DNA of 64,000 nt from Lucinisca nassula (taxonomy: Eukaryota > Mollusca > Bivalvia > Lucinida > Lucinidae), in assembly GCA_963580285.1 (NCBI GenBank), contig OY757024.1, positions 122,512,045 through 122,576,044 on the forward strand. Direction: 5' to 3'. Position 1 is the stretch's first letter; each line of letters starts with the position of its first letter. The notes under the pieces were generated by a model. That model did no database searches. It was not told the origin of the DNA and worked only from the letters and a program-made list of their open reading frames with translations. Position numbers and translations under genes: made by a program. Shown one piece after another: positions 1 through 11,033 of the stretch.

Positions 1-2450
1 CAATTTGCTTTTTATGCACATTCCTCCTTAACACTAGGGCCAATTTGACTTAAACTTCACAGGAATGTTGCCTAGCAGGCTCCCTACCAGAACAGCTAAA
101 ATTGCTCCTTCTTCGATGAACAGGCTGGCCGCCAGAGGTAAACTAGAACAAGTCTTCAAACAAAACTCCTTTACCTTGGGCCAATGGCATTCAAGCTTCA
201 TAGGAACGTTGATTAGGTGACCCTCTTCCAAATAGCTAAAACGGTCCTGCTTTGATAAGCAAAATGGCCAACAGTGCTTAAAATAGAAGCAAATAAATTT
301 TGCTTAAAATGCTAACTTCTCCCAAAAACTTCTGCAGATTTGATTCAAACTTCACGGGAACATTGCCTAGATGGCTACCTACCAAAATTGCAAACAACGT
401 TCTGCTCTGATGAACAAGGTGGCCGCAAGATCAAAAACGTCTTCCAACGACAACTTCTTCTTCATCATTGGACTCTTGCATAGGCGACCCTCTAACAAAG
501 TAACTAAAACGGTTCCGCTCTGATGAGCAAAATGGCCATGAGAGATAAAACTAGAGTAACGTTAACAAGATAATTTAACGTTGCCTCCCTATATAGCTAC
601 CAAATATCTGAAATTGATCCGTTCCGATGAACCAGGTGGCAGCAGGAGTTAAAATTAGAAACATATTTGAACGACATTTTTTCCAATTTCATTCAAACTT
701 CATAAGAATGTTGCTTAGGTGACTCTTTATCAAAATAATAAAAATATGGTTCCGTCCTTAAATATAAATCGCTACTAGAGACAAAATTAGGAAAACGTCA
801 ACAATTTACTTTAAATGCCAACTCCTCCTTAACCTTTTTGCCACTGATTCAAACTTCACATGAATGTTTCCATAGGTGGCTCCCTACTAAAATAGCTGCA
901 AACATAAAACTCTGATGTACAATATGTCCGGCAGTTCTAAAAAAAATAAAACAAAAAATGAAAACTTCAAACGAAAGCTTTCACTTTACCTCCTTTACAC
1001 CTAGACGAATTTCATTCAAACCCCATGGGAAAAGTTCTTATGTGACGGCTATCAAAATAAATAAAAGGCTTCTTCTTCATGAACAATATGGCTATCAGAG
1101 CTAAAAATAGATAACACCTCAACTATTTGCATTAAACGTCAACTCCTTCTTAACCCATGAGCCAATTTGATTCAACCTTTACAGTTATGTTGCCTAGGTG
1201 ACTGCCTACCACTATAGCTAAAACAGATTCACTATGATGAATAAAATGGCCGCCAATGTTAAAAATAGAAACACATCTTTAAACGACCACAACTCCTATA
1301 CCCTGGGGTCAATTTCAATTAATCATCATATTAATATTGCTCAGGTGACCCTCTACCAGAATAGAAAAACGCCCCGCCCTGATTGACAAAATGGCCATCA
1401 GAGCTAAAACTAGAAAAAATATTTAAATGTTAACTACACCTACACCTTTGGTTCAATATTTCCCAAAACTTCACAGCAATGATGAACAAAATGGCCAACA
1501 AAGCAAAAAATCGAAGAAAAAAAAACCTTTAAGAGACACTTTCTCCTACTTCTTTGGTCCCATTTCATTGAAGCTTCACAAGAAGGTTGCTGAGAAGCCC
1601 GCTACCAAATTAGTTATTAAATTTTTGCTTGGATGAGCATGATGGCCACCACGGCTTAAACTAAAATAATAGTACTAATAATAATACTACTAATAATATA
1701 CGCACTTTAAATGACAACTCCTCCTGCACTTTTGGGTCAGTTTCATTCAAACTTCATAGCTCGTTGGATTCTTGCTTAAAAGCCCCTAAATATTGCTAAA
1801 GTGGTTTTGCTCGGAAGAACAAGATGGCAGCTAGAGCTAAAAAAAGAAAAAAAAATGACAACTGCTCTTATACTTTTGCTACGTTTTCTTTCAAACTTCA
1901 AAGTAGTGTTACGTAAATGAGTCCCATAGCTCAAGATAAGGCGCTTTTGCAAATGAAAAGTACTGATAATTTCCTATTTCTGCATGCAAATACATGCTAT
2001 AGGTACTCATTAGAAGCGCCGCGCCGTGGATAGGTACCCACAACACACGTTTCCGAGCAGAAATAAGAAAGATATTGTGTGGATACTACATCTGGGGCTA
2101 TGGATTACCCACTTTTGCAGAAAAAGAACGATAGTGTGTCGAGAACCGCTCTTATCTGGGGCTATGTGTGACCCTCTACCAAACAAATCATAACAACTCC
2201 ACCCAACTGAACAAGGGGGCCGCCAGAGCAAAACTAGAAAACTCCTTAAATGACAGCTTCCGCTAAAATCATAAGTCAGTTTCATTCAAACTGTAAGTTT
2301 GCAATCATGTTGCTCAGGTGTCCATCTGTCTAGGTGCACCAGTTATGCTTCATGGATTAAGATGGCTGTCAGTTATCCGCATTACTTTCCGAAGCTGTGT
2401 AACATCTTGAAATCAGGTGAGCGATTCAGGGCCATTGTGACCCTCTTGTT
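1..2450 (+). mobile_element. Right part of a tandem-array (pearl/Helentron-like) non-autonomous element
   Basis: A degenerate tandem array with a period of roughly 140-165 bp. Each unit carries a form of TTCAAACTTCACAGGAATGT, then TTGCCTAGGTG, CTACCAAAATAGCTAAAA and a segment like GATGAACAAAATGGCCGCCAG. The array is cut by the left edge of the window. It ends at about 2413-2450 with CAGGTGAGCGATTCAGGGCC followed by a ..GGGCCATTGTGACCC.. hairpin and CTCTTGTT. The same tail closes the elements near 40.7, 42.8, 45.8 and 54.6 kb. Assignment to the pearl/HINE class of bivalve elements is inferred from architecture (hairpin ends plus a tandem core). Short ORFs inside are not coding. Confidence 0.6.
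1996..2072. mobile_element. Degenerate remnant of the palindromic MITE hairpin
   Basis: Contains GGTACTCATTAGAAGCGCC and, after a short gap, GGTACCCACAACACACG then GAGCAGAAATAAGAAAGAT. These are recognisable pieces of the A/B MITE hairpin. It sits inside the tandem-array element. Ends are not definable. Confidence 0.45.
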
Positions 2451-3619
2451 TAATGAAATACTATTGACCAATGGTTCACAGAATTTTAGTTAATCGGCTG
2501 AGATTTACTCTTTAACACGAGTAAACGACACGAAACATTCTGTCAACGAGTTTCTGACTATATGCACACTTTACTGATAGTGGGTGGGGTAAGTTGACTC
2601 CTTGTAAAACAGCAAAATCAAGAAATTAGCGAACGCAGCTGACTCATTAAAAGCATTGTTGGTGTAATTGATTGGAATAATGTCTCGTTCCAAATGTTTA
2701 GTTGTATAAATTATGTTTTTAAGTTTATCCCTTTATTCTTACTTTTATAACGTCCGATACTTAACAGTCCTGTTTAAACTGTTCTATTTACGCTGTTCTA
2801 ATTGCAAACATAAAACAGTATTCTCATACTTCATCCATTGCTTCAGACCTTCATACTTGTAAATTTATATAGCATAATACAGCAGAAATAGAAATAAGCG
2901 TCAATGCGCGAAAACATAGACATAATAATAAATATCCAGTAAAATATATATATCAAAAATTACCAACATGGCACAGCAATGACATTATTATTTTTAGCAA
3001 AATTGCACCGTAGGGCAAAATCTCTGTGTACGAATTGATTCCTAATGATTGGGTTCCAAATTCAGTAAATGTTTTGTTGTTGTTTTGCGGAAAGTTACAA
3101 AAATTTGTTTTTTAAAAAAGTTTTCTAGACTTATACTGAGTTAAACATCAACACTTTTTATAGCAAAGCTCCAACATAAGGGCAAGGGCAAATACTCCGT
3201 TTAGCTGTACTTCCGGTCATAAACAACAGAATTTGCACAAAGAAGACAATCACAAAATTTGAAATATATATACATTTATGGATATAAACTAAAAACTATA
3301 AGCACGTAATGGTAAAGCTTCATCACATAATTTACAACACTCTTATTTGCAGATTTTACCATTTTCTAGTATCAGAGTTATCTCCCCATTTTAGATATGA
3401 CGCTACCCATTTCTGAACGTACGACCCCTAGAAACTGAAAGATAAGACATTTATCTTTAATTTAGTACCCATCTTATCCTTTAGGACGATGAGGTAAGTT
3501 TTCGTAAAATTTAGGCCTTGTATGAAGTTCAGCAACACGCCTATAAATCTGCTTTTGAAAGCTTATTTTGAAGGTTGCATTTATTCTTTCATTGTGTTTC
3601 TGAATACAATTTGCTCTGG
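2451..3619. other. AT-rich intergenic stretch, no feature recognised
   Basis: No convincing exon, RNA gene or repeat seen on either strand. Base composition is strongly A/T with short homopolymer runs. Confidence 0.5.
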
Positions 3620-3713
3620 TCTGAGATCACCTCAAGGACTGTTCAAAAGCACTCTTAAGAACATTTGCACAGTCCCAAAGGTGGTCTTAATACAGGAATT
3701 TCACTGTACTTGG
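3620..3713 (+). mobile_element. Partial copy of the TA-flanked (Tc1/mariner-like) MITE
   Basis: CTCAAGGACTGTTCAAAAGC, CAAAGGTGGTCTTAATACAG and the terminus GGAATTTCACTGTA match the complete element at 9993-10197. Only the right portion is present. The following 400 bp show no further feature. Confidence 0.5.
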
Positions 3714-4135
3714 TGTAATTGTAAAATATTCTTGTTTTCGTCTAACAGCGGACATTTTGTTGGTACTAAATAGGTACATGTATATGTGCACGTGTACACG
3801 GTTTTACGGAAACAGATAAGATCCAAACCAGACCGCGCATATGCGCAGTCTGCCAGGGTCTTTCTCAAGATAAAACAATAGTATTGCGGGCCGAGCTCAG
3901 TCAGAGACGCAGTGTCACGCCTCTCGTCTACACATACTCATACAAAGACATAATTTCGGGTAGCAATTAGACGTGAAACAGTTCTCGATGCACACACTTA
4001 GAGCATCGTACTATGTAATCAAGGCACAGTAAACGCAGCATTGTTTCAAATGTGCTTATCTGAACGGGTTCTGGATACCACCGCAGACCCACAAAGTGGA
4101 TAATTTGTTTGTTTGATTTAAGGATAGAACCATGT

Positions 4136-4214
4136 CGACGTCGACTCAACGTCATTGCGTCGAATCGACCCCGACACAATGAGACGAAAACAACATTGTG
4201 GGTATGCTGGTAGG
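4136..4214. repeat. CAACGTYGA-type motif cluster ending in TGCTGG
   Basis: Clustered CGACGTCGACTCAACGTCA and similar words followed by GGTATGCTGG. The pattern recurs near 8.7, 15.4, 19.4, 30.9 and 32.6 kb, usually ending TGCCTGCTGGG. It is probably the terminus of a DNA transposon family; its class is not assigned. Confidence 0.4.
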
Positions 4215-4237
4215 CATATCTGTGATACTTGCACTAT

Positions 4238-5398
4238 TTAGTGTGTGGACTGACCCACGCCGTCAGTTTTGAACGGAATAATATCTTCCATACACGTAAT
4301 GCGCACTTTGTTATCAAACTTGTCTTGCAGAAACACGTTTCCGTTGTAGACCAAGGTTTTTGTTACTGTTGATTTTCTATCTTTCTGCAGCTTCCTACAT
4401 TCAAAAGCTAAACTTTTTCGTGTTTTCGTGAGATCTTCATTTATAAAGATGTTCGCCTTTTGTTCACGAAGTTTACTTCTACCCTTTAACATCTGAAGGC
4501 GGGCGTTGTAGTTGCTAAATTTAATAATAATTTCACGCGATCTACCGGATGAACGCGGCTGATCACTAATTTCATCACCTTGGTAATTTGTCGGTCTTCC
4601 TACCCGGTGTGATCTGTCAATATCCTGAGGATTTATATTGGCACCAACCCGTTTGGCCAAATCAAGAACAATTTTTGTTGTATCTTCATTTTGCGCCTCG
4701 TCAATGCCAGATATCCGCAGACAAGACCGTCTTGAGTACTGCTCTAATTCATCATTTTGCAGCTTCAACACTTTTATCTCATTATGCAGTTCTTTAACTT
4801 CGAGTCTAAGCGGTGCCACCTTTTGTTCAACAAGTTCCTCAATTTCAGATTTAAGCACAGTCTTCAGTTTCATTGCAATTCTCAGTACCTCATCATCGGA
4901 CATGCGGAGACCTTGGGGAGCGAATTGCTGTATCTGCGGTGCATTTGGCATTGTCTGTGCTAGATTAAACAACTGCTGAGCAGGAAAATTCATAGATGAA
5001 TGCGATGGCGGAGGCATCATGATGCCCTGACCTGCTTCAAGGAATGGTTTGGCGCCATATTGTCCCTGAGATAATATATGAGTAGAATCAGCACTACCTC
5101 CTGCAATCTGGGACTGATCGAGTCCTTGCTCAGTCTCAGATGGGTTTTGCAAAATAACATTTGACTGCATGTCTGTAGATGTATTTGTTATTAACTCCAC
5201 TTCAGATTCAGTTTCAGAGCGAACTACAGAGCCAGCATCAGAATCGTCACAAGTAGCCTCTTTTATTTGTTCCGAACTTATATTTGCAGAACGATATTTC
5301 TTCGGGGAGGAGTCCACTTGTGGAGATGATTTATTTCGATGCCTTTTTTTGTATCGGCGATGATATGGCATCACACTTATGTTACACCTGTATTGCAC
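4238..5398 (-). CDS. Intact LINE-type ORF1-like protein, 386 aa
   Basis: An uninterrupted 386-codon reading frame. The N-terminal third is basic then acidic/Ser-rich (a KKRHRNKSSP stretch, later ETESEVEL). The middle is Gln/Pro-rich. Residues about 165-225 form a probable coiled coil (KSEIEELVEQKVAPLRLEVK and following heptads) that runs into LEQYSRRSCLRISGI near residue 220. The C-terminal third is basic (REIIIKFSNYNARLQMLKGR). Coiled coil followed by an EQYSRR..LRI.GI segment and an RNA-binding-like C-terminus is the layout of ORF1 proteins of L1/CR1-type LINEs, thought to be RNA chaperones of the retrotransposon RNP. No ORF2 follows in the transcription direction. The reverse transcriptase fragment at 5620-7818 lies upstream on the same strand and looks like a separate insertion. 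The first Met of the frame was taken as start; a Met ten residues further in (MPYHRRYKKR) is equally plausible. It could be an orphan retrotransposon ORF or a co-opted host gene. Confidence 0.6.
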   Translation of the reverse strand: MQYRCNISVMPYHRRYKKRHRNKSSPQVDSSPKKYRSANISSEQIKEATCDDSDAGSVVRSETESEVELITNTSTDMQSNVILQNPSETEQGLDQSQIAGGSADSTHILSQGQYGAKPFLEAGQGIMMPPPSHSSMNFPAQQLFNLAQTMPNAPQIQQFAPQGLRMSDDEVLRIAMKLKTVLKSEIEELVEQKVAPLRLEVKELHNEIKVLKLQNDELEQYSRRSCLRISGIDEAQNEDTTKIVLDLAKRVGANINPQDIDRSHRVGRPTNYQGDEISDQPRSSGRSREIIIKFSNYNARLQMLKGRSKLREQKANIFINEDLTKTRKSLAFECRKLQKDRKSTVTKTLVYNGNVFLQDKFDNKVRITCMEDIIPFKTDGVGQSTH

Positions 5399-5619
5399 TT
5401 ATCTCTTTGTACTGACTATTTTATAATGTTTACAGTTTCTTTGTGTAAGTCTCCCGCTCGTTTAAAACTATTTAATGATCCATTTCTCCTAAATAATGTT
5501 CTAAACAACAAAAAACACTTCACTATATTAGAGCGGGGTATTTAATGTGTCACTTACATAGCATCATTATTCCGAAAAAACTCCCAAATAACTAGAAATT
5601 CACATTTTAAACAGAGAGT

Positions 5620-7818
5620 CCTTTATCTATCTATCTATCTTCTTATACTGAGTCGGTCATATCTGGCCATTACCTCAGTTGATTGGGTGGCTAAATTTAG
5701 AATTTAGCTGAAAAAAAAAAAAAGAAGAGAGGCACTGGATGCGTCCTTAAAACTATTTACAATCTGCATAACAGAGGTATCCTAAAACGCATACCTCTGA
5801 GACCCAATCTTACACTGTGCGGGCTTTGAACTCTTCTGCGGACTTGGCATTCACCGCAGAGGAGGGAAGACTATTCCATTGGGGAATAGTTCTAGGAAAA
5901 AACGAGTTCTTCAGGGCATCGCTATAGGACTGGTATCTACGATATTGTGAGTCGTTTAATTTTGATGCCCTTGTTTGGGTCGACAGAGTTACAGGGGTCA
6001 AGTACCTATCTTTATCAATAGACACTGAATCAGAGTGTATCTTGTAGAAGAAGGTTAAAGAGGACTGCTCACGACGGGCCTCCAGGGACGGCCACTCTAG
6101 CTCATTAAGCATGTCATCGACGCTACTTCTATTTCGCCATCGCCTACAGGTCCATCGAGCAGCTGTCCTCTGCACCTTCTCCACCTGCTGAGTCTGAGTT
6201 TTAACATAGGGGTGCCAAATGGGTGATGCATATATTCGAGTTGAGGGCGAACCAATGTTTTATATGCAACATCCTTTGTCTGCCTAGGTGCAAAAGCCAA
6301 GTTCCGTCTAAGGAATCCCAAAGTCCTAGTTGCTTTAGATGTAATCTCTGAGATATGTTGACCCCAATCAAGATCGTCAGTGATGGTGATACCAAGATAT
6401 TTGGCGGATTGAACATGCTCCAAAACTTGCTGGTGAAGAGTATAGTCAAACTTAATTTGCTTGTCCGGAGGGTGTCGTGACACTCTCATTGAGTGACATT
6501 TGGCCACATTGAACTTCATTTGCCAATCGGCCTCCCACTGTGCAAGTTGATCCAGGTCATCTTGTAAAATAAGACAGTCAGAAGGAGAATATATGTTCCT
6601 ATACAGGACACAATCATCAGCAAACAAACGGACCGATGACCTGATATTATCGGGGAGATCATTAATGAAAACCAAGAAAAGGACCGGTCCAAGGACCGAA
6701 CCTTGGGGGACTCCAGATAAAACAGGGACTGGATCAGACGCTTGGCCATCAAGTACAACTTGTTGTGAGCGCCCAGAGAGCCATGAGCTAATCCACCTAT
6801 GCGTGGATCCTCTTATCCCATAGTACTCCAGTTTATGTAATAGCCTTCTGTGAGGTACCTTGTCAAAGGCCTTAGCAAAGTCCATGATGATCAAGTCAGT
6901 CTGTTTGTGGCCACGATTTATGGCCCCATCCAGATTGCTCACAATGTCATGGTAAAATTGAACAAGCTGCGTTTCGCAAGACCTTTGACTCCGGAAACCA
7001 TGTTGACAGTCAGCAAGAATGCTCTCAAAGGCTAAGTGCTTGTTGGTGTTGCTTACTAATATATGCTCCAAGGTTTTGCAACAGATGCATGTTAGCGACA
7101 CTGGTCTATAATTTGCTGCATCATATTTTTCCCCTTTTTTATAGACCGGGGTTACATTTGCTTGTCGCCAGTCATCTGGTACAGTGCCCTGGGCAAGTGA
7201 TTGATTGAAGATAAAGGCCAACATAGGAGATATTTCAGCACTACATTCCTTAAGTACCCTGGCATTCAGGTCATCGGGCCCAGATGCCTTATGTATCTTG
7301 AGCTTACCTAACAGTTTAGCGACCCCATTGGGGTCAACTGTTATGTCCCCCATAGAGGGGAACGGACTTGCACCTTTAGATGGTAGCTCACCATCAGTTT
7401 CACGCGTAAATGCTGATTGAAACTGTTTATTGCAAATATTAGCCTTATCGCGCGCATCTGTTTTTAGAATTCCATTTTCCCTTGGCGAAGTGATCCCAAA
7501 CGCATCCTTTTTCAGGGACTTTACGAATGACCAAAACTTTTTAACTTTACCATTCTTTTGGGGACTATCGGGATCTATATTGTCATCTTCAAAGGTAAAG
7601 ATGCTGGAAACATGCTTCAGATATGCATCTCTTATGACCTTTTGCACATGTGCTCTGAACCGTTTGTAATGGTTCTTAACGTCAGGGCTGCTAGACTTGC
7701 GAGCACGAAAATACATTCTATTCCGTCTTCTGATGAGATGCTTGATCGTGTTATCGATCCATGGTGCCCTATATTTTGTTTTGGTCATTTTAGTTGGTAT
7801 ACACTTCATACAAATCAC
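5620..7818 (-). pseudogene. 5'-truncated LINE reverse transcriptase with one frameshift
   Basis: The main frame (7818 to about 6200) starts in the linker between endonuclease and RT domains (YRAPWIDNTIKHLIRRRNR), so the endonuclease is missing. RT motifs follow in order: ASGPDDLNARVLKE (residues about 178-191), NYRPVSLTCICCK, DFAKAFDKVPH (313-323), SGVPQGSVLGP (368-378) and the catalytic FADD (399-402, about 6613-6624). The C-terminal part (EKVQRTAARW.. to about 5810) is in another frame, so a frameshift lies near 6185-6215. The + strand at about 5624-5640 shows a short TCTA repeat; read on the minus strand this is a (GATA)n-like 3' tail, common in CR1/L2-type LINEs. No RNase H or integrase was seen. 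Non-functional copy; clade assignment is tentative. Confidence 0.85.
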
Positions 7819-7829
7819 GTGACCTCGTT

Positions 7830-8465
7830 AATCAGTTGTGTTTGAAATAATTACACTGTTTATGGTGTAACGTTTGCTACAAAATAGGGTATTTTTTGTC
7901 ATACTACAGGGTAACATTTTTTGAAGGGCGGTGTAACTGTGAATATTACACCTTTTCGGTGTAACTAAATATAGGTGTAATATTTCTTCAAATGACGGAT
8001 AATATTTTATCTTCAGTGTAAAAAAGTAATTACACTTTGAAAGTGTTTACTCTCCAGCTTATCGGTGCTTTGCTGCACCAATACTGGTGTTTTGTTTCAT
8101 CGTAACGTAAGTTAACGTTTCTTGTCGAATCGTGTAACTAGTCGTATAAGATGCGTTATATGTGCAACATATGTTATTTTGTTCCTCTTTCGTGTCATAT
8201 AGTTCAAAACGGCACAAATATCATACAAATTATATAATTATTAATATTGATAATAGGGTTGTTTCATGCAATATGAAAATCCTGCTAAATAAGATTAAAA
8301 TAAGATAAACTCCATTTCAGTATAAACACAATTTCGGTTTTTGTGAAGGAAACGTTTCCGGGTGTAATGTTTCCTTCCTTCAGTCGGTGTAACATTACAC
8401 CAATAATTAAGACAGGCTACACCACACTGTACTTTTGTGTCACCACACTGTACTTTTGTGTAGTG
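7830..8465. repeat. TTACACC/GGTGTAA motif-rich block
   Basis: At least ten occurrences of GGTGTAA or TTACACC-like words in both orientations (for example GGTGTAACATTACACC near 8390). A near-perfect 24-bp direct duplication, ACCACACTGTACTTTTGTGT, lies at about 8417-8462. Possibly subterminal repeats of a DNA transposon. No coding content. Confidence 0.45.
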
Positions 8466-8689
8466 TATTTATTTATTTGTGTTTTTATTGATATATAACT
8501 TATCATACTCTGATACCCCTTTCAAAGGGCTACGTTTGATACACTTCTTATAGGGTACCATTACCATTTTTTTCAATGGTAATGTTATAGCTGGGGTAAA
8601 AACTGCACTTTCCATTAGATTTTGTATATTTTTTTTATTTCCAACCCATACAACGGACTGCGTTTTCAGCCTGCAAAACAATCGGGCCA

Positions 8690-8756
8690 ACGTCTGGCCC
8701 GGCAGTGATACTACGAGTCAATGTCGTCTGATGTTGATTCGCTGTTTTGTGCTAGC
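8690..8756. repeat. Copy of the CAACGTYGA / TGCYAGCTGGG terminus
   Basis: GAGTCAATGTCGTCTGATGT followed by GTTTTGTGCTAGCTGGG resembles the motif clusters at 4.1 and 15.4 kb. The surrounding 8466-9109 otherwise holds nothing recognised. Confidence 0.35.
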
Positions 8757-9109
8757 TGGGGTCGTGGAAGAATGTGCAATATCGACCTAAATGCAAATAT
8801 TTTTATCCTAGTACGTTCACAAAAAGTCCTTGATAATGTTTCGAGCAAAGCGTAGAAAAAAAAACAACAGAAAAATAAACAAAATTTATTTACAAATTAT
8901 TTTTAACCTATTGTTATTATTGTAAGAAGTAAGACAGGAACGAAAACTTAGCTCCGATATAAGATAGAGTGCCTTTCATATGCTTTCTGCAAGCAGATAC
9001 GCCACAGCTTTGTTTGTGTTACAGTTGAATTCACACAATCGGGTGACTTGGTTTACCTTTTTGTTAATAGATCATTCCAAAGGCAGGTACAAACGATAGC
9101 CCCGCCTAG

Positions 9110-9625
9110 TCAGTTTTATCTGCGACTACTATATCAAAGACCTTGGCCTCCTGGTTTCAGAGAAGAAAATTTTTAAATGTTTGTTTCTTATTTTCCCTTT
9201 TCGTTGCCATGGCAACCACAATTCTGCATGGAATTGAATTCTTTGAACACCTTTTAGAGAGGACCACCTTAGGATCATTTCTGCCGAGTTAAGAATCTGT
9301 TAAGTGGTTAAGGAGGAGATGTTGTTTAAAGAAATCATGAACGGACGGACGGACGGACGTTCTCACAAATGGATACTTATGTGGCTATTTTGAGCAAGAT
9401 TGATACTTAGGTGGCTAATTTTAACCACATAACAGACCTTTTATGTGTCTAACGGAATAAATCGCACTTTCTCTCATTGACTTACATTGATTCTGTCCAA
9501 GTTCATAGCCACCTATCTATCCATTTGTGTGTACGGACATACGGACGGACGACGACGATGACGGACGGTGACCGATCACAATAGTTCCCCCGGAGCCTTC
9601 GGCTCAAGTGAGAAACAATCTCAAG
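9110..9625 (-). mobile_element. Minus-strand pearl/Helentron-like element, single-unit form
   Basis: Read on the minus strand it begins with a hairpin-like head (CTCACTTGAGCCGAAGGCTC) and continues through GTGATCGG and CCGTCCGT repeats. It then has CATCTCCTCCTTAACCACT, GATCCTAAGGTGGTCC and AAATTTTCTTCTCTGAAACC. The same order of words occurs at the start of the 36.3-kb element. The block between 9350 and 9540 also holds an inverted pair (ACAAATGGATACTTATGTGG against its imperfect complement) next to GGAC repeats. Confidence 0.55.
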
Positions 9626-9717
9626 AAAAAAACACCATAAAAGTTCAAAACCACAACAAAACAAAACAAGCTTTAACATAGTACGCCAATTACATGATAA
9701 TGAACACAATCATGACA

Positions 9718-9835
9718 AGGCAAGACAAGACAAGACATGACATTACATGATATGATATGATATGACATAGCATAAAATGGCGCGACACGACACGACACGA
9801 CACGACATCAAATTACATTACAAAAGAAATAAAAC
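9718..9835. repeat. Simple repeat (ACAAG)n / (ATATG)n / (ACGAC)n
   Basis: Adjacent short arrays of pentanucleotides that grade into each other: CAAGA, ATGAT and CGACA units. A 21-A run follows at about 9874. Confidence 0.8.
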
Positions 9836-9992
9836 ATACACGACAATCCGTGGGACGTAACCGTCCAAGAAAACAAAAAAAAAAAAAAAAAAACACGTAT
9901 AATTCCAAAACCGAAATCATCTGTTTTTATATTCATATAAAAAGTTCTTTTGTTAAGCGCACGATAAGCTTCTTATGCCAACTTTGGACATA

Positions 9993-10197
9993 CAGTAAAA
10001 TTCCTGTATAAAGACCACCTTTGAGACTGTTCAAAAGTGGTCTTTATGACCACTTTTGAACAGTCCAAAGGTGGTCCTTGACCAGAAGACATTGTGTGTA
10101 GTAAACACAAAAATAGAATAACTGCACCCTTCTAAATAAGCTTTTTACAACAGAATTAGTCTTAATTTTAGGTGGTCTTAATAGCGGAATTTCACTG
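9993..10197. mobile_element. Complete TA-flanked MITE (Tc1/mariner-pogo-like ends)
   Basis: Starts TA|CAGTAAAATTCC and ends GGAATTTCACTG|TA, so the terminal inverted repeats read CAGTgAAATTCC with a TA duplication. Sub-terminal AAGACCACC/GGTGGTCTT is also inverted, and CAAAAGTGGTC...GACCACTTTTG forms an internal hairpin. About 205 bp with no coding capacity. TA duplication with CAGT ends fits Tc1/mariner-type mobilisation, which is an inference. Confidence 0.65.
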
Positions 10198-10558
10198 TAT
10201 TTGGTTGAATTAAACATGTCCAAAATTAGGCATAAGGCCCATCTATTAATCCCCATGAGTTCTTTAACAAACAAAAGAAAGCAACTTGTCATTCTTTTCA
10301 CAAAAGCATAATAATAATTGCTTTGAAATAACGATCTTTTAGCACTGATATAATTTAAGCAGTCAACAAAATCCTGAACTCTAAATGGGTCTCATTATAC
10401 TTCTTGGAAAAACAAAAACAAAACAAAACAAACAAAAAAAACTGCTGTGCGCTTATAAAGAGCATGTTAGCTGATAACAGCGAATAGGGTAAGTGGAGTT
10501 TGTCATCTCATCGCGTTTGGAAGTCAGCCTTGTAAATACCATTGTAAACCCCACTTAA

Positions 10559-10796
10559 GGGGAATGGGAATACCTTGCAGATTTTTCCGCCATTTTTCAA
10601 AGGGAGACAACTTTCGGAACTTCCTGTTTCCTTTTTTTAAGCCCTGTCCCACTGAATAAGGGATCCACTCTTACATGAAAGAATGTGCACCCCCCCCCCA
10701 GGAGCAAATTTTCTCCTTCAAAAGTTGACCCCTATTGGCATGGGGGACAAAATAGTTTTGCAGGAGTTTCCTCCCCTGAAGGTGTTCCCATTCCCC
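10559..10796. mobile_element. TTAA-flanked MITE with GGGGAATGGGAA ends
   Basis: Bounded by TTAA on both sides (10555-10558 and 10797-10800). Terminal inverted repeats are GGGGAATGGGAATACCTT on the left and the complement of GGGGAATGGGAACACCTT on the right (one mismatch). 238 bp with a C-homopolymer run inside. TTAA duplication is typical of piggyBac and Kolobok transposons. The ends differ from the other TTAA family in this window. Confidence 0.7.
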
Positions 10797-10849
10797 TTAA
10801 TACAGGGATAATTGGAATTTATCAGGGTCTTTTCTGCTCAGTTACATAG

Positions 10850-11033
10850 ATTGTGGATACTCGATAGAACCGCCTCATTGAGGCGGCTCTAACTATCACC
10901 AACCTATGCTTGGCGTAATATTAAGGAAGATATCACAACTTTTCGTCAGAAACATAACCGAAGAATCTACGTCTAGAGCAGAATTAGGAAAAATATCAAA
11001 ATTTTTCATTAGAAAAAATACATCTAGACAAAT
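10850..11033 (+). mobile_element. Truncated palindromic MITE, family B
   Basis: Hairpin ACTCGATAGAACCGCCTC / GAGGCGGCTCTAACTATC, followed by the family B right-hand segment (GAAGATATCACAACTTTTCG). It abuts the next B copy at 11034. Confidence 0.6.

Noticed and set aside
5810..6184. Separate 124-codon gene
   Set aside because: It is the C-terminal continuation of the adjacent reverse transcriptase after a frameshift.
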